Below, piece by piece: positions 27,801-36,160 of a stretch of 64,000 bases of DNA (its first letter is position 1; every line of letters begins with the position of its first letter). Under the pieces are notes generated by a model, which was not told the DNA's origin, ran no database searches, and worked only from the letters and a program-made list of their open reading frames with translations. The stretch is taken from NCBI RefSeq assembly GCF_004801305.1, contig NZ_SSOD01000009.1, positions 62,001-126,000 of the forward strand. Direction: 5' to 3'. A program made the position numbers and the translations under genes. The DNA comes from Pseudothauera rhizosphaerae. Lineage in GTDB: Bacteria > Pseudomonadota > Gammaproteobacteria > Burkholderiales > Rhodocyclaceae.

Positions 27801-29651
27801 CCCGGCGTGCCGGGCTGGCGGGTCGAACTGCTGTACGGCGACACCCTGGTCGCCACGGCCGAGACGGACGCCGCCGGGGCCTATTCCATCACCGGCATCG
27901 CGCCGGGGCCGGGCTACCGCATCCGCTTCGTCGAACCGACCACCGGCCAGGTGTTCGGCAGCGCCGTGCCCAACGAGCAGGGCATCGTGCCGGCGCTCGG
28001 CGTGCGCGACGACCCGGCCCAGCCGGTCAGCGGCAACGCCGGCAACCCCGCCGGCGCGGTGACCGGCGACGGCACCCTGGCCGACCTCGTCTTCTACGCC
28101 GGCGACAACATCGTCGAGCAGAGCCTGCCGCTGGACCCGGCCGGCGTGGTCTACGACGCCGTGACCCGCCAGCCGGTCGCCGGGGCGGTGGTGACGATCA
28201 GCGGGCCGGCGGGCTTCGATCCGGCGCTGCACCTGGTCGGCGGCAGCGCCAGCGTGACCACCGGCGCCGACGGCCTGTACCAGTTCCTGCTGCGCCCCGG
28301 CGCGCCCAGCGGCACCTACGGCCTGGAGGTGACCACCTATCCGGCGGGCTACGTGCCGCAGCCCTCCACCATCATCCCCGCGTGCACCGGCACGCTGAAC
28401 GTCGGCGCCGTGCCGGCGCCGGCCGCGGTGCAGGCGGGCGCGGACGCGCCGGGGGCCGGCGCGGCCCTGCACGACCCCGCGGCCTGCCCGGCGAGCAGCG
28501 CCGCGCTGGCGCCGGCCAACCAGGGCAGCACGCAGTACTACCTCGCCCTCGAGATCACGGTGGGCAGTTCGGCGGACGTGGTGAACAACCACATCCCCAT
28601 CGACCCCATCCTCGGCGGCGCCATCCGCATCACCAAGACCTCGCCCCTGGTCAATGTGAACAAGGGCGGCCTGGTGCCCTACACCATCACCGCCACCAAC
28701 ACCCTGGCGGCCGCCCTCACCAGCATCGACGTGGTGGACCAGCTCCCGCCCGGCTTCAAGTACCGCAGCGGCAGCGCGAGCGTGCGCCACGGCGGCAGCA
28801 CGGTCTTCGTGGCGGCCGAGCCGGCCGCCGCCGGCCGCACGCTGAACTGGAGCGGGCAGAACTTCGCGGCCGGGGAGAGCAAGACCTGGCGTCTGGTGCT
28901 GGTGGTCGGCGCCGGGGTCGGCGAGGGCGAGTACACCAACCTCGCCTGGGCCATGAACGCGCTGGCCGGCGCCCGGGTGTCGAACGTGGGCTCGGCGGTG
29001 GTGAGGGTGATTCCCGATCCGCTGTTCGACTGCTCGGAAATCATCGGCAAGGTGTTCGACGACCGCAACGCCAACGGCTACCAGGACCCGGGCGAGCCGG
29101 GCATTCCCAACGTGCGCGTGGTCACCGCCCGCGGCCTGCTCGTCACCGCCGACGCGGAAGGGCGCTTCCACGTGGCCTGCGCCGACATCCCGCAGATGGA
29201 CCGGGGCAGCAACTTCGTCATGAAGCTCGACGAACGCACGCTGCCCAGCGGCTACCGGGTGACCACCGAGAACCCGCGCGACGTCCGCACCACGCGCGGG
29301 AAGATGGTCAAGCTCAACTTCGGCGCCACGGTGCACAAGGTGTTCCGCATCGAAGTGGACGCCCGCGCCTTCGACGGCGACCGGCTCGCCCCCGCCTGGG
29401 AGGCGCGCCTGCGCGAACTGCTGCCGCAACTGGCCGAACGCCCCGCGGTGGCCCGGTTGGCCTATCGCAGCGCCGGCAAGGCGGACGACGGGGAGGCCGC
29501 CCGCAGGCTGGACGCCCTGGGCCGGCAACTGCGGGATATCTACCGCAACGCCGGCACGGAAGACGCGCCACCACCGGGAGAGCGGCCGCCCCTCATCGTG
29601 GAAACCGAAATCATCGGCGTCGCCGCGGGCGCGCAAGGAGAGCAGCAATGA
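21849..29651 (+). CDS. Giant DUF11/SdrD-B-like repeat surface protein
   Basis: 2600 residues. The signal peptide ends near residue 39 (AAAALLGAAPVAHG). Ten tandem beta-sandwich repeats of about 130-150 residues follow, starting near residues 41, 199, 345, 482, 631, 774, 905, 1043, 1178 and 1321; each has a K-x-F opening, LTI-L-N, D-LP-G, single Cys pairs and N-TIPAGA. Three SdrD-B-like domains come next (about 1452, 1588, 1712; GRVFLDYDDDG type, Ca-binding style), then a DUF11 repeat (1835), another SdrB (1967), a carboxypeptidase-regulatory-like domain (2094), a DUF11 (2259) and a final SdrB (2397). The C-terminal 200 residues are charged, with no barrel, autotransporter or sorting motif. 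ATGA overlap couples it to the next gene. It is probably an adhesin or surface filament; Sec export is clear, the outer-membrane route is unknown. Confidence 0.85.
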   Translation: MKEGTEGIGRRHAAGPVAGWLHGAIAAAALLGAAPVAHGALGASVTLQTGQPTQIHPGETTVLQITLSNNNTLAPVTAVAFSNALPGTLPNGLRIAGAATYTCHDPAAGSTTAGSGTLTAAPGTQAIALSGGVIPARHDGSSTDGTCTILIPVTAGTSSGSAAYYDYGIGSGAVTGNDGAAVANSGAVTQTVNVRALAQPTIQKSFGSSTVVLGGAASRLTITVGNSNPVALPGFQISDAFPALGGGGAIIEVADPPNLAASCTSGGAPVVTQGGTAGDTAVEAGGTVPANGQCTIAVDVVARHSNGAYTTGARTNRISATDDFDNELGIRAQADATAPITARSPLRVTKSVNAGALASGEAGYFTITLHNDSSNALPITSFTDSPIDSVSGGGYGLAVTGQSTNCGGSLAATAGDEGVQLTGGSIPANGSCWVRIDFTGTVQSPNTPREYTNALDAGDVLVGTPGVVSQGASASVTVYQNLDVLKSVSPAYAAPGNPVRYSVTARNWSAAPISDLVVTDALANGQTFLTGTIGANDYTPTLSGSGCSGLSVTGATGDGTPVFAIGTVPARASPNNPGSCTVSFWAMTAAGAADGSGYGNQLPAGAVCHSGGTVCNGGASNNATGAIDDEVLAIAKAFEVASRPEGQVTRMTLTLSNRSANPLTSLALSDTLPLSGSNQLQIATPANAATTCGAATITAVSGSTSLGVNGGSVPARAGGGTGAPGSCMVQVDVVGAAGVYDNTATATATETRADGTTHVVSATSNTARLTYTSSLSGSKSFLPAAVASGGRSTVRIRLDNSGDGVLTGVGITDPLPAGMTVADPPNAYTTCAGPAAVNAAAGASTVELSGAAIAGGGSCDLVFDVRASGSSNWVNTIPVGNIRADGGVINQIAVQGTLVHQAPTGLAVAKLTNPSTLTFPGQVSELTIELSNGSEALSGLALTDYFTVGGTAGGTPNGMVIAANPAATTTCPGGIVTAAPGAASVTVSGVALAADASCVVKVNVSSTSVGGVTNTIPAGAVATDQGTTNAGAANTSLTTQSNIGLTKQFTPKVVKPGERSRLRITFFNPTEQPVTSLGVIDELPAGVTVPSGASPSTTCTGATVSAPAADRVQVAGGSLGAAAGGVAASCHAEIDVLVAAQGSYVNTIPAGAITAVVGGVNATNSQPATDTLLAKSPLRVTKAFGGLTLDAGNPDGFTTGTLTRAPGAAAVLTVRLSNPNAAPLTGAGFVDALPEGVVVATPPNAGSTCAGATVSAVPAGTAVQLSGATIPAGGSCDLTVDVLSNLSGSHVNAIPAGAVVTTEGVGNEEATRAELVVSTPPTVAKQFEPAVIPPNGISTLTIHLGNDNAAALTPTSALTDNLPTAPGAVVVAAVPNVDKTCPGAVTAAPGATTVTYANGAAIPPGGCRISVDVTAAVPGQYTNTIPAGGLQTDFGNNPTPAHAGLEVSTLGYISGRVFRDNDVVPDGSFDPGVDAPIAGALIELRSGPDCAGALLGTAATDGLGNYLFSGLAAGTYSVCQPVQPAGTVNGTTTAGGIVAIGASGGTPGSASNPTAESSRVAGIVLGSDGGNVSGSTHNDFAEIVPSSISGTVFLDHNNNGAMNGTDAGIAGVELVLAGTDHSGASVTRSATTGPDGRYVFDGLLPGTYTVTQPAQPADTANGITTAGAVGNGGGSGTATPVTTLPSGIAGIVLPPNTVAANNDFAEIPHGGRIEGRVFLDYDDDGVLDAPPDHGIGGVVLELTGTDVNGNPVSRTATTAADGSYAFTGLPLGTYTVTQPAQPAGTSNGTTSAGSGGGTASNPTATSSRIAGIVLDAANPIAADNDFGERPDDAPDLTIAKTHSPASFAAGGSTGFYTLTVGNISPTSPTSGTITVADVLPAGIVPRAAFGSGWSCAVAGQSVTCATDAVVAGGASAPPITLQVDVDAGLAGQILINTATVSGGSEPPGFEGNNSAEDPTPVSAAATVSGHVWRDLDGDRIRNGEPGVPGWRVELLYGDTLVATAETDAAGAYSITGIAPGPGYRIRFVEPTTGQVFGSAVPNEQGIVPALGVRDDPAQPVSGNAGNPAGAVTGDGTLADLVFYAGDNIVEQSLPLDPAGVVYDAVTRQPVAGAVVTISGPAGFDPALHLVGGSASVTTGADGLYQFLLRPGAPSGTYGLEVTTYPAGYVPQPSTIIPACTGTLNVGAVPAPAAVQAGADAPGAGAALHDPAACPASSAALAPANQGSTQYYLALEITVGSSADVVNNHIPIDPILGGAIRITKTSPLVNVNKGGLVPYTITATNTLAAALTSIDVVDQLPPGFKYRSGSASVRHGGSTVFVAAEPAAAGRTLNWSGQNFAAGESKTWRLVLVVGAGVGEGEYTNLAWAMNALAGARVSNVGSAVVRVIPDPLFDCSEIIGKVFDDRNANGYQDPGEPGIPNVRVVTARGLLVTADAEGRFHVACADIPQMDRGSNFVMKLDERTLPSGYRVTTENPRDVRTTRGKMVKLNFGATVHKVFRIEVDARAFDGDRLAPAWEARLRELLPQLAERPAVARLAYRSAGKADDGEAARRLDALGRQLRDIYRNAGTEDAPPPGERPPLIVETEIIGVAAGAQGEQQ

Positions 29652-32600
29652 GCGCCCAGGCCCACGTCCGACGTCCGGCCATGCAGCGCCGCCTGTCGTG
29701 GATCGCCACGCTCGCCGCCCTCGGCAGCCTGTTCCCGCACGGCGGCTGGGCCGCCGGGGACGAGCAGGCGGGCAAGCGCATCGACAACGCCCGCATCGAG
29801 CGCCAGGGCATCCCAGCGCCGGGCGAATACCAGGCCGCCGACTGGCCCCTGCCTTCCGGCGTGAGCCGCGACGAACTGGCCGCCATGCGCGCCGCGGCCG
29901 TCCCCGAGACGCCCGCCCAGCTCGAACGCACCCTCAGCGACGCCCACGGCAACGTGCATTTCGAATCGGGATACGCGGAACTGACGGACGCGGCCAGGCA
30001 CACCCTGGACGCCATCGCGGCGGAACTGCGCGGCAAGTCCGGCATCCGCCTGGCGGTGCAGGGGCATACCGACAGCCAGCGCCTGTCGGCGCGTGCCCGC
30101 GAACGCTACCCGGACAACCAGGCCCTCTCCGAAGCCCGCGCGCTGGCGGTGGCGCAATACCTGCGCACGGCCCTGGGGCTGGACGCGGGCGTGGTCAGCA
30201 TCGCCGGCCACGGACCCAGCCGGCCCGTGGCCGACAACGGCAGCCCGCAGGGCATGGCGCGCAACCGGCGGGTGGAACTGCGCGCCTGGTACCGGGAACA
30301 GGCCGTGGTGCCGCAGCCCGTGGACGGCGAAGCCTGCGCCGCGGCGGGGGAAGCGGACCTGCCCTTCCGCGTGACCGTGGACGGCGAGCCGCTGGGCGAG
30401 GCTGCGCCGGTCAACGAGGCCGACCGCCAGCGCTGCGCCGACGTGGCGCTGGAGAAGGCGGACATCCAGGTCAAGTACGACGACCTGGCCACCCGCGCCG
30501 CGCTCAACGTGTGGGCGGCCGAGGACGTCGGCCTGCGCGGGCAGACCGTGCATTTCCACGGCTACACCAACTACGCGGCGTGGATCGCCAGGGCCGAGGT
30601 GCGCCTGTTCCGCGCCGGCGATCCGGCCGACGGCCATCCGCTGGCGGTGCTGCCTCTCGACTGGTCCGCGCCCGGCGCGTGGACCGTGCCCGAGGCGGCG
30701 CCCCAGACCGGCGCCTTCCCGCCGGGCGACCTGCGCAACGGTGACTACCAGTACGTACTGCGCGTGTATGACGCCGGCGGGCGCTACGACGAGACGGCGG
30801 TCAAGACCCTGTCCGTGAGCACCCGCCCGCGGCCGCTGGCCGACGGCGACACGGCGCAGCGCGAGGCCCTCACCGGCTGGGGCGAGAACGCCCTGGCCCT
30901 GCGCAACATCCCGGTGCGGGGCGGCACCATCACCGTCAGCGGACGAAACCTGCCCGCGGGCCACGGGGTGCACGCCCTCGGCATGCAGGTGCCGGTGGAC
31001 GGCGCGGGGCGCTTCGTGATCCGCCAGATCCTGCCGGCCGGGCCCCATGCCGTGGAGATCGCGGTGAGCGACCCGGACGGGCGGGTGGCGCGCTACCGGC
31101 GCAACGTCTCGATCCCGGACCAGGACTGGTTCTACATCGCCCTGGCCGACATCACCGTGGGGCGCAATTCGGTCAGCCGCCGCGAGCATGCCGAACTGGT
31201 CACCGGCGACACCGACCACTACCGCAACGAGACCTGGGTGGACGGCCGCGGCGCCTTCTACCTGAAAGGCAGGATCAAGGGCGAATGGCTGCTCACCGCC
31301 GCCGCCGACACCCGCGAACAGCCGCTGGAGGACCTGTTCAGCAACTTCTCCTCCAAGGACCCGCGCTACCTGCTGCGCAACATCGACCCGGACGCCTACT
31401 ACCCGGTGTACGGCGACGACAGCACCACCGTGGACGACGCGCCCACCCAGGGCAAGTTCTACGTGCGCCTGGAGAAGGGCGACTCCCACGTGATGTGGGG
31501 GAACTTCCACACCAGTTGGACGGGCAGCGAGCTGGTGCAGTATTCCCGCGGCCTGTACGGCGCGCGCGGGCGCTACGTGTCCGAGTCGGCCACCGCCTTC
31601 GGCGAGCGCCGCGCGGTGGCCGAAGCCTTCGCCGCCGATCCCGGCACGCTGCCGGCGCGGGAGGAATTCCGCGGCACCGGCGGCTCCCTGTACTACCTGC
31701 GCCACCAGGACATCACCCAGGGCTCGGAGCGGGTGTGGGTGGAAGTGCGCGACCGGGATTCCGGCCTGGTGCTGGAGCGCCGCTCGCTCACCCCGGGGCT
31801 GGACTACGACATCAACTACCTGCAGGGCCGGCTGCTGCTGAGTTCGCCCCTGTCGTCCACGGCGGCGGGCACCAGCCTGGTGAGCAGTTCGGCCCTGTCG
31901 GGCCATCCGCTGCACCTGGTGGTGGGCTACGAGTACGTGCCCGGCTTCGAGCGGGTGGACGGCCTGGCCGCGGGCGTGCGCGCCACGTACTGGGCCAACG
32001 ACCACCTGCGCCTGGGCCTCACCGGCTTCCGCCAGGGCGAGGACGAGGCCCGCCAGACCCTCAAGGGCGCCGACGTGCTGTTCCGCGTGGCGCCGGGCAC
32101 CACGGTGCATGCGGAGTTCGCGCGCTCCACCGGGGCGCCGGATTCCCTGGTGAGTTCGGTGGATGGCGGCTACGGCTTCGCCCAGAGCGCCACGGCCTCC
32201 GGCGCCGCCAACGCGCGGCGCATCGAGGCGCGGGTGCAACTCGGCGAAGTGAGCGAGACGCTGGACGGTGAAGTGGCGGCCTACTGGCAGGACCGGGACG
32301 CCGGCTACACCGGGCCGGGGCAGATCGCGGTGGCCGGCGAGGCGGTGACCCAGTACGGCGCGCGGGCGGAAGTGGACGTGAGCGCGCGCGACCGCGTCAC
32401 CGTGAAGGCCGACGCGCGCGATGGCGACATCCAGGACCGCGACAACGCCGAGGCGGGCTGGCGCCGCCAGCTCGACGAGGAATGGGCGGTGACCGGCGGC
32501 GTGCGCCACGACGAGCGGCGCAACACCGCGCCGGGGCTGATCGCCAGCCCCACGCTGGCCCAGGAAGGGCGGCGCACCGACGTGGTGGCGCGGCTCGACT

Positions 32601-33817
32601 ACCAGCCGCGGGGCGAGGACGGCGCCGCCGCGGACTGGTCCGCCTACGGCTACGTGCAGGGCACGGTGGCGCGCAGCGGCGAACGGGACGACAACAACCG
32701 CGCCGGCCTCGGCGGCAGCGTGCAGGTCAACGACCGCCTGCGCCTGCGCGCCGAGGCCTCCGGCGGCAGCGGCGGGCCGGGCGGCCTGCTGGGCGGCGAG
32801 TACCGCATCAGCGACCGCAGCAACGCCTACCTGAACTACGTCATCGAGACCGAGGACCCCGAGTACGCCTGGCGCGGCCGCCACGGCACCTGGGTGAGCG
32901 GGGCGGACTACCGCGTCAGCGAGACCACGCGGGTGTTCGGCGAGAACCGCTACACCCACGGCGCCGGGCCCCAGGGCCTGACCCATGCCTTCGGCGTGGA
33001 CCTGGCCCCCATCGACCACTGGACCGTGGGCATGAAGTACGAGACCGGCGAGATCAGCGACCCCCTCGGCGGCGACTTCGAGCGCAATGCGGTGGGCTTC
33101 TCGGTGGGCTACCGCAAGGACAAGACCCGCTACGCCGGCAGCCTGGAATACCGCCGCGACGAATCGTCCACCGGCACCGGCCGCACCTGGCTGACGCGCA
33201 ACTCCCTGGGCTACCAGGCCGATCCGTCCTGGCGGCTGATCGGCAAGCTCAACGTCTCGCGCAGCAGCAACAGCGGCGGCAGCTTCTGGGACGGCGACTT
33301 CCACGAGATCGTGCTGGGCGCGGCCTACCGGCCCATCGACAACGACCGCTGGAACACGCTGGTCAAGTACACCAACTATCACAACGTGCCTTCGTCCGGG
33401 CAGTTGTCCGCCAGCGGGCAGAGCGCCGACTACGCGCAGCGCAGCCAGGTGTTCTCCATCGACACCATCTGGGACGCCCGGCCGTGGCTCTCCCTGGGCG
33501 CGAAGTACGGCGTGCGCATCGGCGAACTGAAATTCACCCAGCCGGACAGCGAGTGGTTCAAGAGCCGCGCGGACCTCCTCGTGCTGCGCGCCGACTGGCA
33601 TTTCGTGCGCGAATGGGATGCGCTGCTGGAGTGGCGCAAGCTGCGCGCCACCGAGGCCGACGATGCGCGCGCGGGCGCCCTGGTGGCGGTCTACCGCCAC
33701 GTCGGGCAGCACGTGAAGGTGGGCGTGGGCTACAACTTCACGGACTACTCCGACGATCTGACCGACCTGTCCTACGACAGCCGGGGCTGGTTCCTCAACG
33801 TGCTGGCGACGTTCTGA
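29648..33817 (+). CDS. OmpA-domain outer-membrane beta-barrel protein, partner of the giant protein
   Basis: 1389 residues, start overlapping the previous stop (ATGA). The signal peptide ends about residue 37 (FPHGGWAA). An OmpA_C peptidoglycan-binding domain lies unusually near the N-terminus, residues about 96-212: FESGYAELTDAARHTL, GHTDSQRLSA, SEARALAVAQYL, NRRVELRAWY. Beta-sandwich modules follow to about residue 480. From QDWFYIALADITVGRNS onward, alternating aromatic/polar strands form a large barrel, ending in RGWFLNVLATF with the terminal Phe of outer-membrane proteins. I infer that it anchors or exports the giant repeat protein. No TonB box or plug is seen. Length and architecture match no named family I know. 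Confidence 0.8.
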   Translation: MSAQAHVRRPAMQRRLSWIATLAALGSLFPHGGWAAGDEQAGKRIDNARIERQGIPAPGEYQAADWPLPSGVSRDELAAMRAAAVPETPAQLERTLSDAHGNVHFESGYAELTDAARHTLDAIAAELRGKSGIRLAVQGHTDSQRLSARARERYPDNQALSEARALAVAQYLRTALGLDAGVVSIAGHGPSRPVADNGSPQGMARNRRVELRAWYREQAVVPQPVDGEACAAAGEADLPFRVTVDGEPLGEAAPVNEADRQRCADVALEKADIQVKYDDLATRAALNVWAAEDVGLRGQTVHFHGYTNYAAWIARAEVRLFRAGDPADGHPLAVLPLDWSAPGAWTVPEAAPQTGAFPPGDLRNGDYQYVLRVYDAGGRYDETAVKTLSVSTRPRPLADGDTAQREALTGWGENALALRNIPVRGGTITVSGRNLPAGHGVHALGMQVPVDGAGRFVIRQILPAGPHAVEIAVSDPDGRVARYRRNVSIPDQDWFYIALADITVGRNSVSRREHAELVTGDTDHYRNETWVDGRGAFYLKGRIKGEWLLTAAADTREQPLEDLFSNFSSKDPRYLLRNIDPDAYYPVYGDDSTTVDDAPTQGKFYVRLEKGDSHVMWGNFHTSWTGSELVQYSRGLYGARGRYVSESATAFGERRAVAEAFAADPGTLPAREEFRGTGGSLYYLRHQDITQGSERVWVEVRDRDSGLVLERRSLTPGLDYDINYLQGRLLLSSPLSSTAAGTSLVSSSALSGHPLHLVVGYEYVPGFERVDGLAAGVRATYWANDHLRLGLTGFRQGEDEARQTLKGADVLFRVAPGTTVHAEFARSTGAPDSLVSSVDGGYGFAQSATASGAANARRIEARVQLGEVSETLDGEVAAYWQDRDAGYTGPGQIAVAGEAVTQYGARAEVDVSARDRVTVKADARDGDIQDRDNAEAGWRRQLDEEWAVTGGVRHDERRNTAPGLIASPTLAQEGRRTDVVARLDYQPRGEDGAAADWSAYGYVQGTVARSGERDDNNRAGLGGSVQVNDRLRLRAEASGGSGGPGGLLGGEYRISDRSNAYLNYVIETEDPEYAWRGRHGTWVSGADYRVSETTRVFGENRYTHGAGPQGLTHAFGVDLAPIDHWTVGMKYETGEISDPLGGDFERNAVGFSVGYRKDKTRYAGSLEYRRDESSTGTGRTWLTRNSLGYQADPSWRLIGKLNVSRSSNSGGSFWDGDFHEIVLGAAYRPIDNDRWNTLVKYTNYHNVPSSGQLSASGQSADYAQRSQVFSIDTIWDARPWLSLGAKYGVRIGELKFTQPDSEWFKSRADLLVLRADWHFVREWDALLEWRKLRATEADDARAGALVAVYRHVGQHVKVGVGYNFTDYSDDLTDLSYDSRGWFLNVLATF

Positions 33818-33841
33818 AGTGCTGCACTCCGGACGCCGGCC

Positions 33842-35026
33842 TCAGTCCTGGAAGCGCGCTTCCAGCGCGGCGATGGCGGGCAGGGTCTTGCCTTCGAGGA
33901 ATTCCAGGAAGGCGCCACCACCGGTGGAGATGTAGCCCACGTCGCCAGCGATGTCGAACTTGGCGATGGCCGCCAGGGTGTCGCCGCCGCCGGCAATCGA
34001 AAAGGCTTCCGAGTGGGCGATGGCCGAGGCCATCATCTTGGTGCCGCCGGCGAACTGGGCGTGCTCGAACACGCCCACCGGGCCGTTCCAGACGATGGTG
34101 CCGGCGTGGGCGATGAGGTCGGCGAGCTTGGCCGAGGACTTGGGGCCGATGTCCAGGATGCGGTCGTGGGGGCTCACGTCGTCCACCGGGATGCGGTTGG
34201 CGCGCGCCAGCGCGGAGACCTCGTCGGCCACCACCACGTCCACCGGCAGCGGCACTTCGGCGCCGCGGGACTTCATGATGTCCATGACCTGCTGGGCCTC
34301 GCGCACCATTTCCGGCTCGGCCAGCGATTCACCGATGCGCTTGCCGGCGGCGAGCAGGAAGGTGTTGGCGATGCCGCCGCCGACGATGAGCTGGTCCACC
34401 TTCTCGGCCAGGGTCTTGAGGATGGTGAGCTTGGTGGACACCTTGGCGCCGCCGACGATGGCCACCAGCGGGCGCGCCGGCTGGTACAGGGCCTTGGTGA
34501 GCGCGTCGATCTCGGCGCCCATCAGCATGCCGGCACAGGCCACCGGGGCGAAGCGGGCGATGCCGTGGGTGGTGGCCTCGGCCCGGTGGGCGGTGCCGAA
34601 GGCGTCATTGACGTAGACGTCGCACAGGGCGGCCATCTTCTTCGCCAGTTCCTCGTTGTCCTTCTTCTCGCCCTTGTTGCAGCGGCAGTTCTCCAGCAGC
34701 ACGACCTCGCCCGGCTTGATCTCGAAGCCGCCGTCCACCCAGTCGGCGATCAGGCGCACCGGCGTCTTCAGCAACTGGCCGAGACGCACGGCGACCGGTG
34801 CCAGGGTGTCGTCCGGGCCGACCACGCCTTCGGTGGGGCGGCCCAGGTGGGAGGTCACCATGACCGCGGCGCCCTGGTCCAGACAGTACTGGATGGACGG
34901 GATGGAGGCGCGGATGCGGGTGTCCTCGGTGATGTTGCCGGCCTCGTCCTGGGGCACGTTGAGGTCGGCGCGGATGAACACCTTCTTGCCGCGCACGTCG
35001 AGGTCGGTGAGCTTCTTCACTTTCAT
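33842..35026 (-). CDS. pgk: Phosphoglycerate kinase (second copy)
   Basis: 394-residue enzyme of normal bacterial length, reversible 3-PGA/1,3-BPG phosphotransfer in glycolysis and gluconeogenesis. [33 protein letters not shown] and GGGDTLAAI are intact. The ATG at 35026 has a GGAG SD. It is the last gene of the prk-tkt-gap-epd-pgk run and ends 24 bp from the convergent stop of the barrel gene at 33817. Lys-rich compared with the cbbK copy, so probably the housekeeping form. Confidence 0.96.
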   Translation of the reverse strand: MKVKKLTDLDVRGKKVFIRADLNVPQDEAGNITEDTRIRASIPSIQYCLDQGAAVMVTSHLGRPTEGVVGPDDTLAPVAVRLGQLLKTPVRLIADWVDGGFEIKPGEVVLLENCRCNKGEKKDNEELAKKMAALCDVYVNDAFGTAHRAEATTHGIARFAPVACAGMLMGAEIDALTKALYQPARPLVAIVGGAKVSTKLTILKTLAEKVDQLIVGGGIANTFLLAAGKRIGESLAEPEMVREAQQVMDIMKSRGAEVPLPVDVVVADEVSALARANRIPVDDVSPHDRILDIGPKSSAKLADLIAHAGTIVWNGPVGVFEHAQFAGGTKMMASAIAHSEAFSIAGGGDTLAAIAKFDIAGDVGYISTGGGAFLEFLEGKTLPAIAALEARFQD

Positions 35027-35048
35027 GAGGGTCTCCAGGGCTTTTCGT

Positions 35049-36092
35049 TCAGTCGGGTGTCGGTCGGGCGCGGCGGCGCGCCTGCCAGTGGTGCAGGGTG
35101 TCCACCATGCGGCTGGCAAAGCCCCATTCGTTGTCGAACCACAGCAGCACGCTCGCGAGCCGCGTACCGCTGGCGCGGGTCTGGCTGGTGTCGACGATGG
35201 CGGAATGGGGGTCGTGATTGAAGTCGATCGAAGCGTGCGGATCGTCCGACCAGGCGAGCAGGCCGGGGAAGCGGGTCTCGGCCGCCTCCCGCAGCACCCG
35301 GTTGACCGCCTCCACGCCGACGTCGCGGCGGGTGGTCAGCGCGATGTCGATGGCCGACACGTTGTGCGTGGGCACGCGCACGGCCTTGGCCTCGATGCGC
35401 CCGGCGAGCTTGGGCAGCAGGCGCTCGATGCCGCGCGCCAGCCCCGTGGACACCGGGATGATGGACTGCATGGCCGAGCGCGTGCGGCGCAGGTCGGCGT
35501 GGTGGTAGCCGTCGATCAGCGGCTGGTCGTTCATGGCCGAGTGCAGCGTGGTGAGCAGCGCGTGCTCCAGGCCGAAGGCCTCGTCCAGCACGGCGAGCAC
35601 CGGCACCGCGGCGTTGGTGGTGCAGGAGGCGTTGGAGACGATGCGCTCGGCGCCGCTCAACGCCTCGTGGTTGACGCCGTACACCACGGTGGCGTCCACG
35701 TCCTCGGCGCCGTGGCCGGGGTGGGAGAGCAGCACGCGGGGCGCGCCGGCCTTGAGGAAGCGTTCCAGTTCCAGGCGCCGGCCGTAGCGCCCGGAGCATT
35801 CCACCACCACGTCCAGGTTCATGGCCGCCCAGTCCACCGCTTCCGGGCTGTCGGCGTGGGTCACGGTCACGGGTTCGCCGTCGATGACGAGGCCGTCGGC
35901 GGTGGTCTCCACCTTGCCGGGGAAACGCCCGTGGGTGGAGTCGAAGCGGGTCAGGTAGGCGATGCTGGCCAGGTCCGCCGGCTCGTTGATCGCCACCACG
36001 CGGTAGCGTTCGCGGAAGGGCGACTCATGCAGCGCGCGCAGGAAGCAGCGGCCGATGCGGCCGTAGCCGTTGATCGCGAGGCGCAGGGGCAT
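35049..36092 (-). CDS. epd: Erythrose-4-phosphate dehydrogenase (GapDH family)
   Basis: 347 residues, NAD-dependent oxidation of erythrose 4-phosphate to 4-phosphoerythronate, first step of DXP-dependent pyridoxal phosphate synthesis. Rossmann [10 protein letters not shown] and the active-site SNASCTTNA (Cys157) place it in the GapDH family; [20 protein letters not shown] and [13 protein letters not shown] are features of Epd rather than true GapDH (which has HAYTNDQ and PTKTGAAKA, seen in the next gene). A plain third GapDH is the alternative. It lies 68 bp downstream of gap and 22 bp upstream of pgk. Confidence 0.85.
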   Translation of the reverse strand: MPLRLAINGYGRIGRCFLRALHESPFRERYRVVAINEPADLASIAYLTRFDSTHGRFPGKVETTADGLVIDGEPVTVTHADSPEAVDWAAMNLDVVVECSGRYGRRLELERFLKAGAPRVLLSHPGHGAEDVDATVVYGVNHEALSGAERIVSNASCTTNAAVPVLAVLDEAFGLEHALLTTLHSAMNDQPLIDGYHHADLRRTRSAMQSIIPVSTGLARGIERLLPKLAGRIEAKAVRVPTHNVSAIDIALTTRRDVGVEAVNRVLREAAETRFPGLLAWSDDPHASIDFNHDPHSAIVDTSQTRASGTRLASVLLWFDNEWGFASRMVDTLHHWQARRRARPTPD

Positions 36093-36124
36093 GGGGGCGG
36101 GCGCAGCGGTGGATGGAAAGAGGC

Positions 36125-36147
36125 GGGCCGCCCGGCGGGCGGCCCGT
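36125..36147 (-). terminator. Candidate intrinsic terminator after gap
   Basis: GGGCCGCC and GGCGGCCC arms with a short loop; minus-strand reading continues into CGCCTCTTTCC, a poor U tract. It may cause partial termination between gap and epd. Confidence 0.5.
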
Positions 36148-36160
36148 CGTCAGGGCTGGC

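Noticed and set aside
22878-29648. 2256-codon open frame antisense to the giant repeat gene
   Set aside because: It is a GC-bias shadow: low-complexity His/Gly/Val/Arg translation, no domain, no start signals, while the plus frame has clear repeated domains and a signal peptide.
29540-33712. 1390-codon antisense frame over the barrel gene
   Set aside because: Shadow frame of a GC-rich gene with no recognisable motifs.
26402-33817. Open frame running unbroken from inside the giant gene into the barrel gene, suggesting one fused protein
   Set aside because: The part before 29648 is Arg/His-rich shadow of the repeat gene. The signal peptide and ATGA overlap at 29648 mark the true start.
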